Translations under genes and position numbers: made by a program
Assembly (NCBI GenBank): GCA_965198495.1
Contig: CBDAPL010000001.1
Span: 434,001-498,000, forward strand
Length of the DNA: 64,000 nucleotides
Source: RH-AL1 sp965198495
Lineage (GTDB): Bacteria; Pseudomonadota; Alphaproteobacteria; Rhizobiales; Beijerinckiaceae
Reading direction: 5' to 3'
Notes under the pieces: generated by a model
The model's database searches: none
The model's input: the letters and a program-made list of their open reading frames with translations, nothing else
Told to the model about the DNA's origin: nothing
Part shown: positions 26,059 to 35,136 of the stretch, one piece after another
Layout of the letters: each line of letters starts with the position of its first letter
Position numbering within the stretch: the stretch's first letter is position 1

Positions 26059-26892
26059 ATGCCCGAAGGCCATACGATCCATCGCGAGGCGCGCGACCAG
26101 GCGCCGATGCTGCGGCGCAAGATCATCGCCGTCTCCTCGCCGCAGGGGCGTTTCATGGACGGCGCCGCGCTGCTCGATGGACACCGATGCATGGCGGTCG
26201 AGGCCTACGGCAAGCATCTCTTCTATCGCTTCGCGGGTGGCGACACGCTGCACATCCACCTTGGACTCTACGGCAAGTTCCGTAAGGCACCCTTGCCCGC
26301 GGGCGAGCCGAAGGGTCTCGTTCGCATCCGCATGGAGAGCCCGACGCACGTCGTAGATTGCAACGGGCCGACGGCCTGCGAGGTTCTCGCCCCGGATGCG
26401 GTTGCCGCGATCATGGCCCGGCTCGGTCCGGACGTGCTGCGCGACGACGCCGACCCTGGGCTTGCCTGGACGCGCATTCGCAAGAGCCGCGCGCCGATTG
26501 GCCAACTCGTCATGGACCAGAAGGTCATTGCCGGCCTCGGCAACATCTACAGGACCGAAATCCTATGGCGCCAACGCATCCACCCGGAAACCGAAGGGCG
26601 CCTGGTGATGCGCGATCAATTCGACGCATTCTGGAGCGATGCCGCCGCTCTGCTGCGCATCGGCGTCGACAAGCGCGCGATTATCACCATCGATGGTGCC
26701 AAGCGCGGCAAGACTCGCTACGGCGCGCGCACCAACATCTTCAAGAAAAAGACCTGTCCGCGTTGCGAGAGTCCGGTGCGCCAGTTCACAATGGCGAGCC
26801 GAAAGGTGTTTTGCTGCGATACCTGCCAGGTGAAGGGTGAGGCGGCGGCCGAGGGATGCGAACCGAAGCGTGTGGCCATGGCGGCTCGCTAG
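26059..26892 (+). CDS. nei: Fpg/Nei family DNA glycosylase (endonuclease VIII-like)
   Basis: A base-excision repair enzyme of 277 residues that removes oxidised bases and nicks the AP site. The N-terminus MPEGHTIHREARDQ provides the catalytic Pro2 and Glu3; Lys52 lies in AYGKHLFYRF. VIAGLGNIYRTEILWRQRIH is the helix-two-turn-helix, and a C-terminal zinc finger has CPRC and CDTC pairs. PEGHTIHR is the endonuclease VIII/Nei2 start rather than PELPEVE of Fpg. ATG 26059 is used because catalysis needs Pro2; ATG 26047 would bury it. The 3' end overlaps the convergent hydrolase by 4 nt. Confidence 0.88.
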   Translation: MPEGHTIHREARDQAPMLRRKIIAVSSPQGRFMDGAALLDGHRCMAVEAYGKHLFYRFAGGDTLHIHLGLYGKFRKAPLPAGEPKGLVRIRMESPTHVVDCNGPTACEVLAPDAVAAIMARLGPDVLRDDADPGLAWTRIRKSRAPIGQLVMDQKVIAGLGNIYRTEILWRQRIHPETEGRLVMRDQFDAFWSDAAALLRIGVDKRAIITIDGAKRGKTRYGARTNIFKKKTCPRCESPVRQFTMASRKVFCCDTCQVKGEAAAEGCEPKRVAMAAR

Positions 26893-27809
26893 CTCTTGGC
26901 GAAGCCGGCCCAAGTCGCGAAAAGGCGCGGCCAGGCATGGTCCTCCGTCCCGGGCTTGCCGAGATTGAAGCCATGGCCGCCGGAGCGGAACACGTGCATC
27001 TCGACAGGCACGTGAGCCCGACGCAACGCGGCGAACATCAGCAAGCTGTTCTCGACGGGGGCAATCGGATCGTCTGTCGCGTGCGCCAGAAAGGTGGTTG
27101 GCGCGTCGTCGGTGACTTGCAGATCGACGGACATGCCGATGCTCTCCTTTTCCGTCGGTGTCGGACCGAGGAGCGTCAACGTCGAGACCTTGGTCCGATT
27201 GGGCGGCAGCATGGTCAAGACGGGATAGATAAGTCCGCTGAAATCAGGACGTGCGGCATACGTGTCGATCCTGTCGACCGGATCGTAGAGGTTGGCATTT
27301 GGATGGACGGACGTCATGCCGGCGCAATGGCCGCCGGCGGAGTAGCCGATGATGCCGATCTGCGACTCGTCGAGTCCAAGGCTCTCGGCTCGCGCCCGGA
27401 TCAGCCGCATCGCGCGCTGCGCGTCCTGAAAGGGAGCGCTGCGTGCCCAGCCGTCATTCGGCAGCCGATAGTAAAGGATGAAGGTCGTCACACCATAGTC
27501 GAGAAGCCAATTCGCCGTCGGCTCGCTCTCCTTGGCGATGCTAATGCGTCGATAACCGCCGCCACCTAGGATGAGGACAGCCGCTCCGTTGGGCTTCAAT
27601 GGCCGTTGCATGACCATGCGGGGCCTGATGATGTTGGTAACGGCACCGCCGTCCCCGACCTGCTCTGGACCACGCGGCCCCGGTCCGCCCGGAGGTGTTG
27701 CGGGCCAAAGATCGATCGTCTCGCTCGACACCGGAACCTGTACGCTCCCGGGCGAAGCCGCCAGCGCCGCCGTGCCGAAAATCAAATCGCGTCGGTCGAG
27801 AGGCGGCAA
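26889..27809 (-). CDS. Alpha/beta-hydrolase, acetyl-esterase/xylan-esterase-like, Tat or Sec exported
   Basis: A 306-residue esterase-like protein. The TTG start at 27809 has GGAG 6 nt upstream. The N-terminus PPLDRRDLIFGTAALAASPG is a twin-arginine-like export signal. The fold shows ILGGGGYRRISIAKESEPT, the nucleophile elbow IGIIGYSAGGHCAG (Ser), an Asp in HATDDPIAPVENS and the His in FRSGGHGFNLG. This pattern matches bacterial polysaccharide or small-molecule acetyl esterases. It is convergent with nei (4-nt overlap). The substrate is unknown. Confidence 0.82.
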   Translation of the reverse strand: MPPLDRRDLIFGTAALAASPGSVQVPVSSETIDLWPATPPGGPGPRGPEQVGDGGAVTNIIRPRMVMQRPLKPNGAAVLILGGGGYRRISIAKESEPTANWLLDYGVTTFILYYRLPNDGWARSAPFQDAQRAMRLIRARAESLGLDESQIGIIGYSAGGHCAGMTSVHPNANLYDPVDRIDTYAARPDFSGLIYPVLTMLPPNRTKVSTLTLLGPTPTEKESIGMSVDLQVTDDAPTTFLAHATDDPIAPVENSLLMFAALRRAHVPVEMHVFRSGGHGFNLGKPGTEDHAWPRLFATWAGFAKS

Positions 27810-27922
27810 GCAGATCTCCGACTTGGCCGGTCAAGCGGCGCGGTTCAGCGTCCATGCCAAACATTCGCGCACAAACCAAGGCTTCATCGACATCCTTCGC
27901 CCGAGACAAGCCCGCCTGGCGC

Positions 27923-28390
27923 TCAAGCGGCCGGAGAACCTAACGCGTTGTTGATCGCCTCCACGACCTTGGCCAAATCGCTTCTGGCGCCATCGAGTTC
28001 GCGCTCCAAAGCCGACGCTCGCGAGACGTGGTGGGCCGCGAAGGCCTCGACGCGCTGTCCGCGCTCGCGCTCCGCTCGCAACGCTTCTTCGGCCGCCTCG
28101 CGCGCCTCGGTCATGTCGGCGAGTTGGGTCGCTAAGTGTTGGTTGTGCGATTCGAGCTGATAGGTCTGAGAGTCCAGTGCTTGAATGCGCTGCGCCATTG
28201 CCGCCATCGATGCGGCGGCGTGTTCAACCGCCTCCACGACGCCCGCTATGTCTGGCCGTACGGACCGTGGGGCAGGCGAAGCCTGCGCGTCGCGCGAACC
28301 ACGCAATTGACGATCGAGGTCGCGGATCAGATTGCGGTCTAACGATGGGAAGAAGGCTGTTACGGGTTCAAGGTCGCTGCCAGTCACCAT
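27923..28390 (-). CDS. Hypothetical coiled-coil protein
   Basis: A 155-residue protein whose residues about 50-150 form a long heptad-rich helix (MAQRIQALDSQTYQLESHNQ, then TEAREAAEEALRAERERGQR). The N-terminus MVTGSDLEPVTAFFPSLDRN is not coiled. GGAGG stands 3 nt before the ATG, and a 12-bp palindrome CGCTTCGAAGCG lies just upstream. No membrane segment or known domain is seen. It could be a structural or regulatory adaptor. It is 113 nt downstream of, and transcribed toward, the esterase gene. Confidence 0.65.
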   Translation of the reverse strand: MVTGSDLEPVTAFFPSLDRNLIRDLDRQLRGSRDAQASPAPRSVRPDIAGVVEAVEHAAASMAAMAQRIQALDSQTYQLESHNQHLATQLADMTEAREAAEEALRAERERGQRVEAFAAHHVSRASALERELDGARSDLAKVVEAINNALGSPAA

Positions 28391-28511
28391 ATGCCTCCTC
28401 TACGCTTCGAAGCGGAGGATACAATCTTTTATCATGACGAAGCGAATCTGATTGTCGCTTAAGCCCATCGCGCGGCATCGAGGGTACGAAGCAGTTGGAC
28501 AAATCTTATCG

Positions 28512-28781
28512 TCAGTCATCGTCTCCGACCGGGGTACTGACAACGACCGAGCCGGTAACCGCATCGACCTTCACCTCGTAGGGCAGTCCGTCCTTTGAGG
28601 CCCACACGTCCCATGTGCCCAGCGCGGCTTCGGTCTTGACGACGAGCGCGAAGCCGTCCGCCAGCACCCGGTCGGACGCTTGCTGGCTTGTGATCGGCGC
28701 CACCGCGCCAGCGCTCCGGCAGGCCGCGAGAAGGCACAGGCTGGCGAAACACGCAAGTGTAGCTGCCGACTTCGCGGGCAT
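28512..28781 (-). CDS. Small lipoprotein with PepSY-like domain
   Basis: An 89-residue exported protein. The N-terminal signal peptide ends in the lipobox LLAAC near residue 21, predicting lipidation and membrane anchoring. The remainder has the PepSY-like pattern of a small extracytoplasmic inhibitor or sensor module (LPYEVKVDAVTGSVVVSTPV). GGAG lies 8 nt before the ATG. It is divergent from the DoxX gene. The function is unknown; PepSY modules often bind proteases or metals. Confidence 0.72.
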   Translation of the reverse strand: MPAKSAATLACFASLCLLAACRSAGAVAPITSQQASDRVLADGFALVVKTEAALGTWDVWASKDGLPYEVKVDAVTGSVVVSTPVGDDD

Positions 28782-29008
28782 GATCGTCTCCAGTTAGCAA
28801 GGTTCATCTGGGGAAAGGGCGCCAGCGTCTTTCCCGGGGTCGGTCGAAGAGAGCGCCGGTAGACGCGAGTATGTCGTTCAAACGTTAAAGGAGCTTGTAC
28901 AAACTTGGTGCCGCCGTGGGCCTCCAGGTCTTGCGCTTGGCGCACGAACTCCGAATAGTCGCGACGCGCGAACGCGCCGAAAGTCGTGACAGGACGGGGG
29001 ATCGGCTA

Positions 29009-29488
29009 ATGGGTTTTTTCGTAGCGCTTGCGGTGCGTTATCTTCTTGTCATCCTGTTCTTTCCTTTCAGCGCGCTGGACAAGATTATCAACTTCAAGGG
29101 CGCGACCAATCAGGCCAAGGAGCTTGTTCATTTTGATAGCGTTGCCGTCGCCCTGATCATCGTTGGTCTAAGCGTCGAGATTTTCATGCCGCTGGCAATC
29201 CTCACCGGCGTTGCGGATCGATTGGCCGCCTTCGTGATGGCAGGCTATTGCGGCGTGACCGCGATCCTGTGGAAACAATGGTGGAAGCCAGGCGACTTCT
29301 GGACCGGCGGCGACAGCAAGGCCCGCGATATATTCTGGGACTTCCTGAAGAATTTCTCGCTCGCGGGCGGCTTTCTGCTCCTCGCATTCGGCTTGCACGA
29401 GGGCGATTTCGCGCGCTTTGTCGCCGACCCCTTCGCCTCGTCGCATCCCTATTCGCGGGGTCCTTCCATTGCCATGACGTCGCGTTAG
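29009..29488 (+). CDS. DoxX family membrane protein
   Basis: A 159-residue protein with four membrane helices of the DoxX/DoxD type. It begins MGFFVALAVRYLLVILFFPF, with SALDKIINFKGATNQAKELV and later GYCGVTAILWKQWWKPGDFW. DoxX-type proteins are associated with thiol or redox homeostasis and membrane respiratory complexes. ATG 29009 with a GGGGG run upstream is preferred; an in-frame extension to 28895 lacks protein character. Its stop overlaps a small convergent frame by 4 nt. Confidence 0.8.
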   Translation: MGFFVALAVRYLLVILFFPFSALDKIINFKGATNQAKELVHFDSVAVALIIVGLSVEIFMPLAILTGVADRLAAFVMAGYCGVTAILWKQWWKPGDFWTGGDSKARDIFWDFLKNFSLAGGFLLLAFGLHEGDFARFVADPFASSHPYSRGPSIAMTSR

Positions 29489-29676
29489 CCTTGCGAGCGT
29501 TCTTTAGGGGCGCTGGGCTCATCAGAAACGCTGGGCACTTCAAATCTTACGAGGCGCGTCAGCGCGATCTTGATCGGCTCAGGTGTCACAAAACATGGTT
29601 GATAGATGCGTCGGAGCGTGTGGGAAATTGCGGCCAGATGCACGGCGCCTGACAGTGCTGTAAGTGCGAGATCCAT
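29485..29676 (-). CDS. Small hypothetical protein
   Basis: A 63-residue frame starting MDLALTALSGAVHLAAISHT with a mildly hydrophobic N-terminus and no recognisable domain. An AAGGG lies about 10 nt upstream of the ATG. It overlaps the DoxX stop by 4 nt in convergent orientation. The support is thin; it may be chance. Confidence 0.35.
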   Translation of the reverse strand: MDLALTALSGAVHLAAISHTLRRIYQPCFVTPEPIKIALTRLVRFEVPSVSDEPSAPKERSQG

Positions 29677-29744
29677 GCGAAACGCCCTTCAACAAGGAAC
29701 ACACAACAAGACGTCGCAGTTGAAGGTTAACAAAGCCTTAAGTT

Positions 29745-31028
29745 TCAACCCGCTTTAACCGCGTCCATGTCAACCGCGTCCATGTCGCGTCCCGGCAGGA
29801 CACGTGCGTCACGAAAGGCGACGAGCGCGATGGCAATCGTCGATCCGACTACGAATATCTCGATGGAGTGAACCAGCCCGAGTTCCCGTCCGGTTGCCGG
29901 CAGCACGTAGGTCGCGATTGCCTGCCCGCCCGCGGCGACGGCATAGGCCAAACCCATGCCGAACGAACGCACGACGTTGGCAAAGCGCTCGGACAGGTAA
30001 TGCGGAACCAGCGCGAAGACGCCGCTGCTCGAGCCGCCTATGACGAAAGCCGAGCTCATGACGACGAGGCCGCTCGTCGCGCCCGCGAACGGGAAAAGGG
30101 CGAGAAGGGTGACGCAAAGGCAGCCGAGTACCGTCCACCGGTCGCCGACACGTTGCGCGATCTGCCCGCAGGCGAGCTTGCCGAGGATGGAGCCGATCGA
30201 GTAGGCGGCAATGCCGATAAACACACCGGTCGGACCGAAGCCGCTCACCGTCTTCAGCACCGTTGGGTAGAACGTGTAGATCGACGCCGTCTGGAATTGA
30301 AGCGCCGCCATGAAGGCGCAGGCCTGCCAGGCTGCGGGCGTCATGCGGAAAGACTCTCGCCGTTTCGGCGTCGCCTCCTCCGCACGCTTGCGCTGCTCGC
30401 GCAACCAGACGGGACTCTCGTCGATACCCGTACGGATGAAGATCGCCAGCAAGGCTGGAATGACGCCGACGAAGAACAGCGAGCGCCAGCCAAAATGCGG
30501 CAGCAGCAGCGCTTGCACGCCAGCGGCGGCGAAAAAGCCGAATTCGTAGCCGGCCATCATCAGCGACGAGGCGACGGAACGGGCGCGTTCCGGGACGCTT
30601 TCCATGAGCAGGGCGGCGGACGCGGTCCACTCACCGCCAAAGCCGATGCCGAAGAAGAGCTGGATGATCACCAGGGCCGCGTAGCTCCAGGCGAGGCCTG
30701 TGAAGCCGGAGAAAGCGGCGAACCAGATGACGCCGAGCATGAATGTGAGCTTGCGGCCGTACCGGTCGGCAAGCCAACCCCAGCCGACATTGCCGGCGAT
30801 CCGGCCAATGCTTTGAGCGGTAATCACCAGTCCCATCGCCGTGAGGCTGACCCCGAAATGCCTGCCGATTTCAGGCAGCACCAGCAAGAGCGCGACTTGG
30901 TCGAACGCGTCGAGGAACCAGCCCAGAAAGGCCGCGATCACGAGCCGCCGGTGCGGCTTGAGCAAGGCGAATGGGCTCGCGTCGGTCTCGATCTCGAGGA
31001 CGCCGCTCTGGCGCTTCACCTCCTCCAT
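29745..31028 (-). CDS. Major facilitator superfamily transporter (carboxylate/aromatic-acid type)
   Basis: A 427-residue, 12-helix carrier. AFLGWFLDAFDQVALLLVLP opens helix 1, the A-motif is GWGWLADRYGRKLTF, and GIGFGGEWTASAALLMES and AGYEFGFFAAAGVQALLLPH follow. The pattern fits the SHS/AAHS-like carriers of lactate, sialate or aromatic acids. The C-terminus ends in a short direct repeat (MDAVDMDAV). It follows the acyl-CoA dehydrogenase gene by about 120 nt on the same strand, so the two may serve one catabolic route. A palindromic site precedes the start. The substrate is not determinable here. Confidence 0.85.
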   Translation of the reverse strand: MEEVKRQSGVLEIETDASPFALLKPHRRLVIAAFLGWFLDAFDQVALLLVLPEIGRHFGVSLTAMGLVITAQSIGRIAGNVGWGWLADRYGRKLTFMLGVIWFAAFSGFTGLAWSYAALVIIQLFFGIGFGGEWTASAALLMESVPERARSVASSLMMAGYEFGFFAAAGVQALLLPHFGWRSLFFVGVIPALLAIFIRTGIDESPVWLREQRKRAEEATPKRRESFRMTPAAWQACAFMAALQFQTASIYTFYPTVLKTVSGFGPTGVFIGIAAYSIGSILGKLACGQIAQRVGDRWTVLGCLCVTLLALFPFAGATSGLVVMSSAFVIGGSSSGVFALVPHYLSERFANVVRSFGMGLAYAVAAGGQAIATYVLPATGRELGLVHSIEIFVVGSTIAIALVAFRDARVLPGRDMDAVDMDAVKAG

Positions 31029-31040
31029 AGGTTCAGGTCG

Positions 31041-31057
31041 CCAGGCGTGACGCCTGG
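31041..31057. promoter_or_regulatory. Palindrome upstream of the MFS gene, candidate operator or attenuator
   Basis: CCAGGCG, a 3-nt loop and CGCCTGG form a perfect inverted repeat 12 nt upstream of the MFS start codon. Its position suggests an operator or a translation-affecting hairpin. The cognate regulator is unknown. Confidence 0.4.
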
Positions 31058-31150
31058 TCCCCTTGTCGTCTGCTCATCGTATGAACCTTGTCCATCAAAA
31101 GTTTACTAGCCGGCTCGTGGCCCCTGTCGCAACAGGTGCCGTTGCCGCGC

Positions 31151-32353
31151 CTAGACGAAGGCGCCGAACCCGGTGATCGCCCTGCCGACAATCAGCGTGT
31201 TCATCTCGCGCGTTCCTTCATAAGAATAAAGCGCCTCGGCGTCGGCGACGAAGCGGGCGACGTGGTAGTCGACAAGAATTCCGTTACCCCCAAGCGCCTC
31301 TCGGGCGTAACCGACCGTCTCGCGCATGCGCACCGTGCAGAAGACCTTGGCGAGCGACGCCTGCTCGTCGGTCATCGTTCCGGCATCCTGCATCTGCGAC
31401 AGCCGGAAGACCATGGCGAGGGACGCCGTGATGTTGCCGAGCATCTTGACCAGCAGATCCTGCACGAGCTGAAACGAGGCGATCGGCTTGCCGAACTGCA
31501 TGCGCGTCTGGGTGTAGGCGAGCGCGTGCTCGTAAGCACCGATCGCGCAACCGACCGCCTGCCAAGCGACGCCGGCGCGCGTCTCGCGCAGCACCTCGGC
31601 CGTGTCCTTGAAACTGTGGTCCTCCTGCAACCGGTTCTCTTCCGCGACGCGGCAATCCGTCATCGTAATCAGCGCGTTCTGCACGACGCGAAGCGCCAGC
31701 TTGTGTTCGATCTTCTCGGTAACGAAGCCCGGCGTGCCCTTCTCGACGATGAAACCCTTGACCTGGTTGTCGGCCTCGTCGCGTGCCCAGATGATCGTCA
31801 GGTCACTGAATGTGGCGTTGCCGATCCACTTCTTCTGTCCGTTCAGCACCCACGTACCGCCCTCGCGCCGGGCCGTGGTCGTCAAACCCTGGGCCACGGC
31901 CGAGCCGACATCCGGTTCGGTGAGACCGAAGGCGCCGATCCGCTCCATGCGTGCCATCAACGGCAGCCATTTCTGTTTTTGCGCCTCGGAGCCGCAGAGA
32001 TAGATCGAGCCCATGGCGAGGCCGCTATGCACGCCCCAGAAGGTGGACATCGACGGATCGCAGCGCGCGAGTTCCAAGGAGATGAAGCCGCTGAGCGTGC
32101 TCGAATGGCCCGGGCAGCCGTAGCCCTCGTTGCCGATCCCGGCGATGCCGAGCGCCTTGAAGCCAGGGAGAAGCTCGTGCGGGAAGGTCGCGTTCGACCA
32201 ATGCTCTTGGATGATCGGCGCGATCTGGGTCTCGCAGAAGGCGCGCACCTTGCGGACGATCGCCTGCTCAGCCGGCGTAAGCGCGCTAAGGATGCCGTAG
32301 AAATCGCCGTCGGGTAGCGGCAGCGGCTTGGTCGGATGCTCGGCACGGGTCAT
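31151..32353 (-). CDS. Acyl-CoA dehydrogenase (glutaryl-CoA dehydrogenase-like)
   Basis: A 400-residue FAD-dependent acyl-CoA dehydrogenase. Motifs are IGAFGLTEPDVGSAVAQGLT, then LNGQKKWIGNATFSDLTIIW and REALGGNGILVDYHVARFVA. The catalytic Glu lies in YSYEGTREMNTLIVGRAITG, the placement seen in glutaryl-CoA dehydrogenase and related enzymes. The N-terminal LPLPDGDFYGILSALTPAEQ also resembles that group. The normal partners ETF and thiolase are not nearby. The downstream MFS carrier might import the acid whose CoA ester is oxidised. Substrate assignment is tentative; the family is certain. Confidence 0.9.
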   Translation of the reverse strand: MTRAEHPTKPLPLPDGDFYGILSALTPAEQAIVRKVRAFCETQIAPIIQEHWSNATFPHELLPGFKALGIAGIGNEGYGCPGHSSTLSGFISLELARCDPSMSTFWGVHSGLAMGSIYLCGSEAQKQKWLPLMARMERIGAFGLTEPDVGSAVAQGLTTTARREGGTWVLNGQKKWIGNATFSDLTIIWARDEADNQVKGFIVEKGTPGFVTEKIEHKLALRVVQNALITMTDCRVAEENRLQEDHSFKDTAEVLRETRAGVAWQAVGCAIGAYEHALAYTQTRMQFGKPIASFQLVQDLLVKMLGNITASLAMVFRLSQMQDAGTMTDEQASLAKVFCTVRMRETVGYAREALGGNGILVDYHVARFVADAEALYSYEGTREMNTLIVGRAITGFGAFV

Positions 32354-32468
32354 GAGTAGGAGCTCATCATCTGATAGGCGCTGAGGCGAGGCGGCATGTC
32401 ACCTCTTCGCCCTTTCCGCCAAGGTCTACAAGACGCCAATGCGAAGCTAGGGTTCCAGGGACAGCCAA

Positions 32469-33716
32469 ATGACTGCGCTCCTCACCATCTATGTCGCCGC
32501 GACCCTCGCCTGGGCCGGCTTGTCTCTCTATCTGTCGCTGCGGCAGAGCGATTTCGTGCGGCGTCATCGCGATGCTGTTCCGATCGATTTCGCGACCACC
32601 ATCACGCATGACGAGCATGGCACGGCCGCCGATTACACGATTGCTCGCGAAAGGCTCGCCCGCCTGGAGACGTTGGTCGATACCGCGCTTTCGCTCGGAT
32701 GGGCGCTGGGCGGCATAAACCTGGTGTACGGCTTTCTCGCCAGCGCAATGCCAGCGTCTCTCGGGCGCGGTGTCGCCTTCTTCGTCGCCACAGGGTTAAT
32801 CGGCACGCTGGTTGGCCTACCTTTCGCGGTGTATCGCGCCTTCGGCATCGAGAAGTCGTTCGGGTTCAATCGCATGACGCCCCTCACGTTCGTCTTCGAC
32901 CGGCTAAAGGGCGGTCTCATCTCCCTTGTCGTGACGATCCCGCTGCTGTTCGCCTTGCTGTGGGTGATGCGCACGCTGACGGGCCTTTGGTGGCTCTATG
33001 CCTGGGGCGGGCTGCTCGCGTTGATGCTGCTCGCACCGGCGGTGTACATGCGCATAGTCGCGCCGCGCTTTAACACGTTCGAGCCGCTCGCCGACGTGTC
33101 GCTGCGCCAACGCATCGAGGGTCTGCTGGCGCGCTCCGGCTTTCGCTCGTCCGGCCTGTTCACCATGGATGCCTCTAAGCGCACGGCGCACGGCAACGCC
33201 TATTTCATCGGCTTTGGTCGGGCCAAGCGCATCGTCCTTTTCGACACGTTGATCGCCCGCACCACGCCGGACGAGATCGAGGCCGTGGTGGCCCATGAAC
33301 TTGGGCACTTTCTGCACCGCCACGTGCTCTTCGGGCTGCTGCGCGCGGCCGTGATGACCTTCGCCGGGTTGGCGGTGATCGGGTGGCTGAGCAAGCAACC
33401 CTGGCTATTGCCCTCGTTCGGTGTTTCCTACCACGACGACGCGTTGGCGCTTTACGTGTGCCTGCTGCTCGCCTCGCTCATCGGGCCGCTCGCCGCGCCT
33501 TTGGCAAATTGGATCTCCCGCAAGAACGAGTACCAGGCCGACGATTACGCTCGCCGCACCGTCGGGCTCGAGCCGATGGTGAGCGCGCTGGTGAAGCTCG
33601 CGCGCGACAATGCCTCGACGTTGACGCCGGATCCGCTTTACGCGCTCGTGCACCACTCGCATCCGACCGTACCGTTGCGCGTACGCCACATGCGCGAGAT
33701 GGAGCTGGCGGGCTAG
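32469..33716 (+). CDS. M48 family metallopeptidase (Ste24/CAAX-protease-like)
   Basis: An integral-membrane zinc protease of 415 residues. The N-terminal half has several helices and the Ste24-type segment EKSFGFNRMTPLTFVFDRLK. The zinc motif is HELGH in IEAVVAHELGHFLHRHVLFG. The third ligand is Glu in RKNEYQADDYARRT, and HHSHPTVPLRVRHM is near the end. AGGGAC precedes the ATG. It is divergent from the acyl-CoA dehydrogenase. Bacterial members act on membrane proteins or lipoproteins; the target here is unknown. Confidence 0.9.
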   Translation: MTALLTIYVAATLAWAGLSLYLSLRQSDFVRRHRDAVPIDFATTITHDEHGTAADYTIARERLARLETLVDTALSLGWALGGINLVYGFLASAMPASLGRGVAFFVATGLIGTLVGLPFAVYRAFGIEKSFGFNRMTPLTFVFDRLKGGLISLVVTIPLLFALLWVMRTLTGLWWLYAWGGLLALMLLAPAVYMRIVAPRFNTFEPLADVSLRQRIEGLLARSGFRSSGLFTMDASKRTAHGNAYFIGFGRAKRIVLFDTLIARTTPDEIEAVVAHELGHFLHRHVLFGLLRAAVMTFAGLAVIGWLSKQPWLLPSFGVSYHDDALALYVCLLLASLIGPLAAPLANWISRKNEYQADDYARRTVGLEPMVSALVKLARDNASTLTPDPLYALVHHSHPTVPLRVRHMREMELAG

Positions 33717-33835
33717 CCTCGCGAGGCGCTTGATCGGCGCGGACGGCGAGCCGGGAACTTCGATCGGGAGGCAGGCTTGAGGGGGCTCGGCGACCGTGCC
33801 GCCACGGCGCCGCCCACAACCCGAAAAGGCCCGTG

Positions 33836-34990
33836 ATGCCCCCGTCGATTAAAGAAAGCCTGTTCGCCGCCGCCCTGCTCGCCGGATCGGCGTGCCTGTA
33901 TCCCGCGCTCGCGCAAGCCCCCGTGCAGCCGGTGTTGAACAAGGTCGCGTCGTTCCAGCACCAGGTCACCGGCGTCAACGTCAACAAGGACGGGCGGATC
34001 TTCCTGAACTTCCCGCGATGGACCGAGGATTCCGCCATCTCGGTCGGCGAACTGAAGGACGGCAAGGTCGTCCCCTATCCAGACGCCGAATGGAACGCCT
34101 GGCGCAACGCGGAGAAGGACAAGATCGAGGCGAAGAACCATTTCGTCTGCGTCCAAAGCATCGTCATCGATCATAGCGGGCATCTCTGGGTGCTCGATCC
34201 CGCGGCGCCGGCGATGGGCGCGCTGGTGCCCGGCGGCGCCAAGGTCGTGAAGATCGATCTCGCGACGAACAAGGTCGTGCAGACGATCTTCTTCAACGAC
34301 ACGGTCGCGCCGCAGGGATCCTACCTTAACGACATTCGCTTCTCGCCCGACGACAAGGTCGCCTACATCACCGATTCCGGTGCCAAGGGCGCGCTCGTCA
34401 TCATCGATCTGACCAGCGGCTCGGCGCGCCGCGTGCTCGACGGCGATCCCTCCACACAGGCCGACAAGAGCGTCACCGTCACCTGGAACGGCCAACCGCT
34501 GCGTCGCCCGGACGGTCGCGGCGTCGACTTCACGGCCGACGGAATCGCGCTCTCTCCAGACGGCAAGACCCTCTACTGGCAGGCGATCAAGGGCAAGACG
34601 CTCTACAGCCTGCCGACATCGTCGCTGAACCCCGGCATCACCACGGCCATCACGCCCGAGGCTGTGGGCGACAGCAGCCTGCGCGGCAAGATCGAATCGG
34701 TGGGCGAGAACGGCCCAGCCGACGGCCTGATGATCAGCAAGCACGACGGCAAGATGTACGTGACCGGCCCCGAGACCAGCAGCATAGGCGTCCGCGATCT
34801 CTCGAAGAAGGGCGGCAAGCCGACGATCGTCCTGCAGGACGACAAGCTGCACTGGCCCGACACGCTCAGCGAAGGCGCAGACGGGACGATCTACTTCACG
34901 ACCTCGCACATCCAGGATTCGGCGTTCTACAAGCAGAACGCGCCGATCGCGTTGGCGACAGAATTGTGGAGCTTCAAACCGGCGAAGTAG
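33836..34990 (+). CDS. Major royal jelly/yellow-family (SMP-30-like) secreted beta-propeller protein
   Basis: A 384-residue exported protein. The signal peptide (SLFAAALLAGSACLYPALAQ) is followed by a six-bladed propeller typical of bacterial MRJP/yellow homologues: IFLNFPRWTEDSAISVGELK, then WVLDPAAPAMGALVPGGAKV, GSYLNDIRFSPDDKVAYITD and FTADGIALSPDGKTLYWQAI. ATG 33836 with AAAGG upstream is preferred over GTG 33833. A palindromic repeat element follows the stop. The role is unknown; relatives bind small ligands or act as lactonases. Confidence 0.82.
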   Translation: MPPSIKESLFAAALLAGSACLYPALAQAPVQPVLNKVASFQHQVTGVNVNKDGRIFLNFPRWTEDSAISVGELKDGKVVPYPDAEWNAWRNAEKDKIEAKNHFVCVQSIVIDHSGHLWVLDPAAPAMGALVPGGAKVVKIDLATNKVVQTIFFNDTVAPQGSYLNDIRFSPDDKVAYITDSGAKGALVIIDLTSGSARRVLDGDPSTQADKSVTVTWNGQPLRRPDGRGVDFTADGIALSPDGKTLYWQAIKGKTLYSLPTSSLNPGITTAITPEAVGDSSLRGKIESVGENGPADGLMISKHDGKMYVTGPETSSIGVRDLSKKGGKPTIVLQDDKLHWPDTLSEGADGTIYFTTSHIQDSAFYKQNAPIALATELWSFKPAK

Positions 34991-35096
34991 CGTCATTCCG
35001 GAGCTCGTGCAGCGAGAACCGGAACCGGGGCTCGTCAATCTTCACCGTCGGAGCACTCCGGTTCCGTAGCTCCGCTTCGCTTCGTCCGTAATGACG
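34991..35096. repeat. Dispersed palindromic extragenic repeat (copy A)
   Basis: The element starts CGTCATTCCGGAGCTCG and ends CGTCCGTAATGACG, so its ends are inverted repeats, with internal GGTTCCG/CGGAACC-like arms. It fills the gap between two convergent genes. A similar element with CGTCATTCCGGGGC ends lies at 54662-54786. Such units are common between genes in Bradyrhizobiaceae-like genomes. Confidence 0.6.
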
Positions 35097-35136
35097 AGGG
35101 TTGCTGCGCTTCAAACCCATCCAATGCGATGGGTGA

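Noticed and set aside
28871..29008. Coding potential on the minus strand upstream of the PepSY lipoprotein (a short RRDYSEFVRQAQDLEAHG stretch)
   Set aside because: It looks protein-like for about 30 residues but has no start with a ribosome site and no continuation, so it is too weak to annotate.
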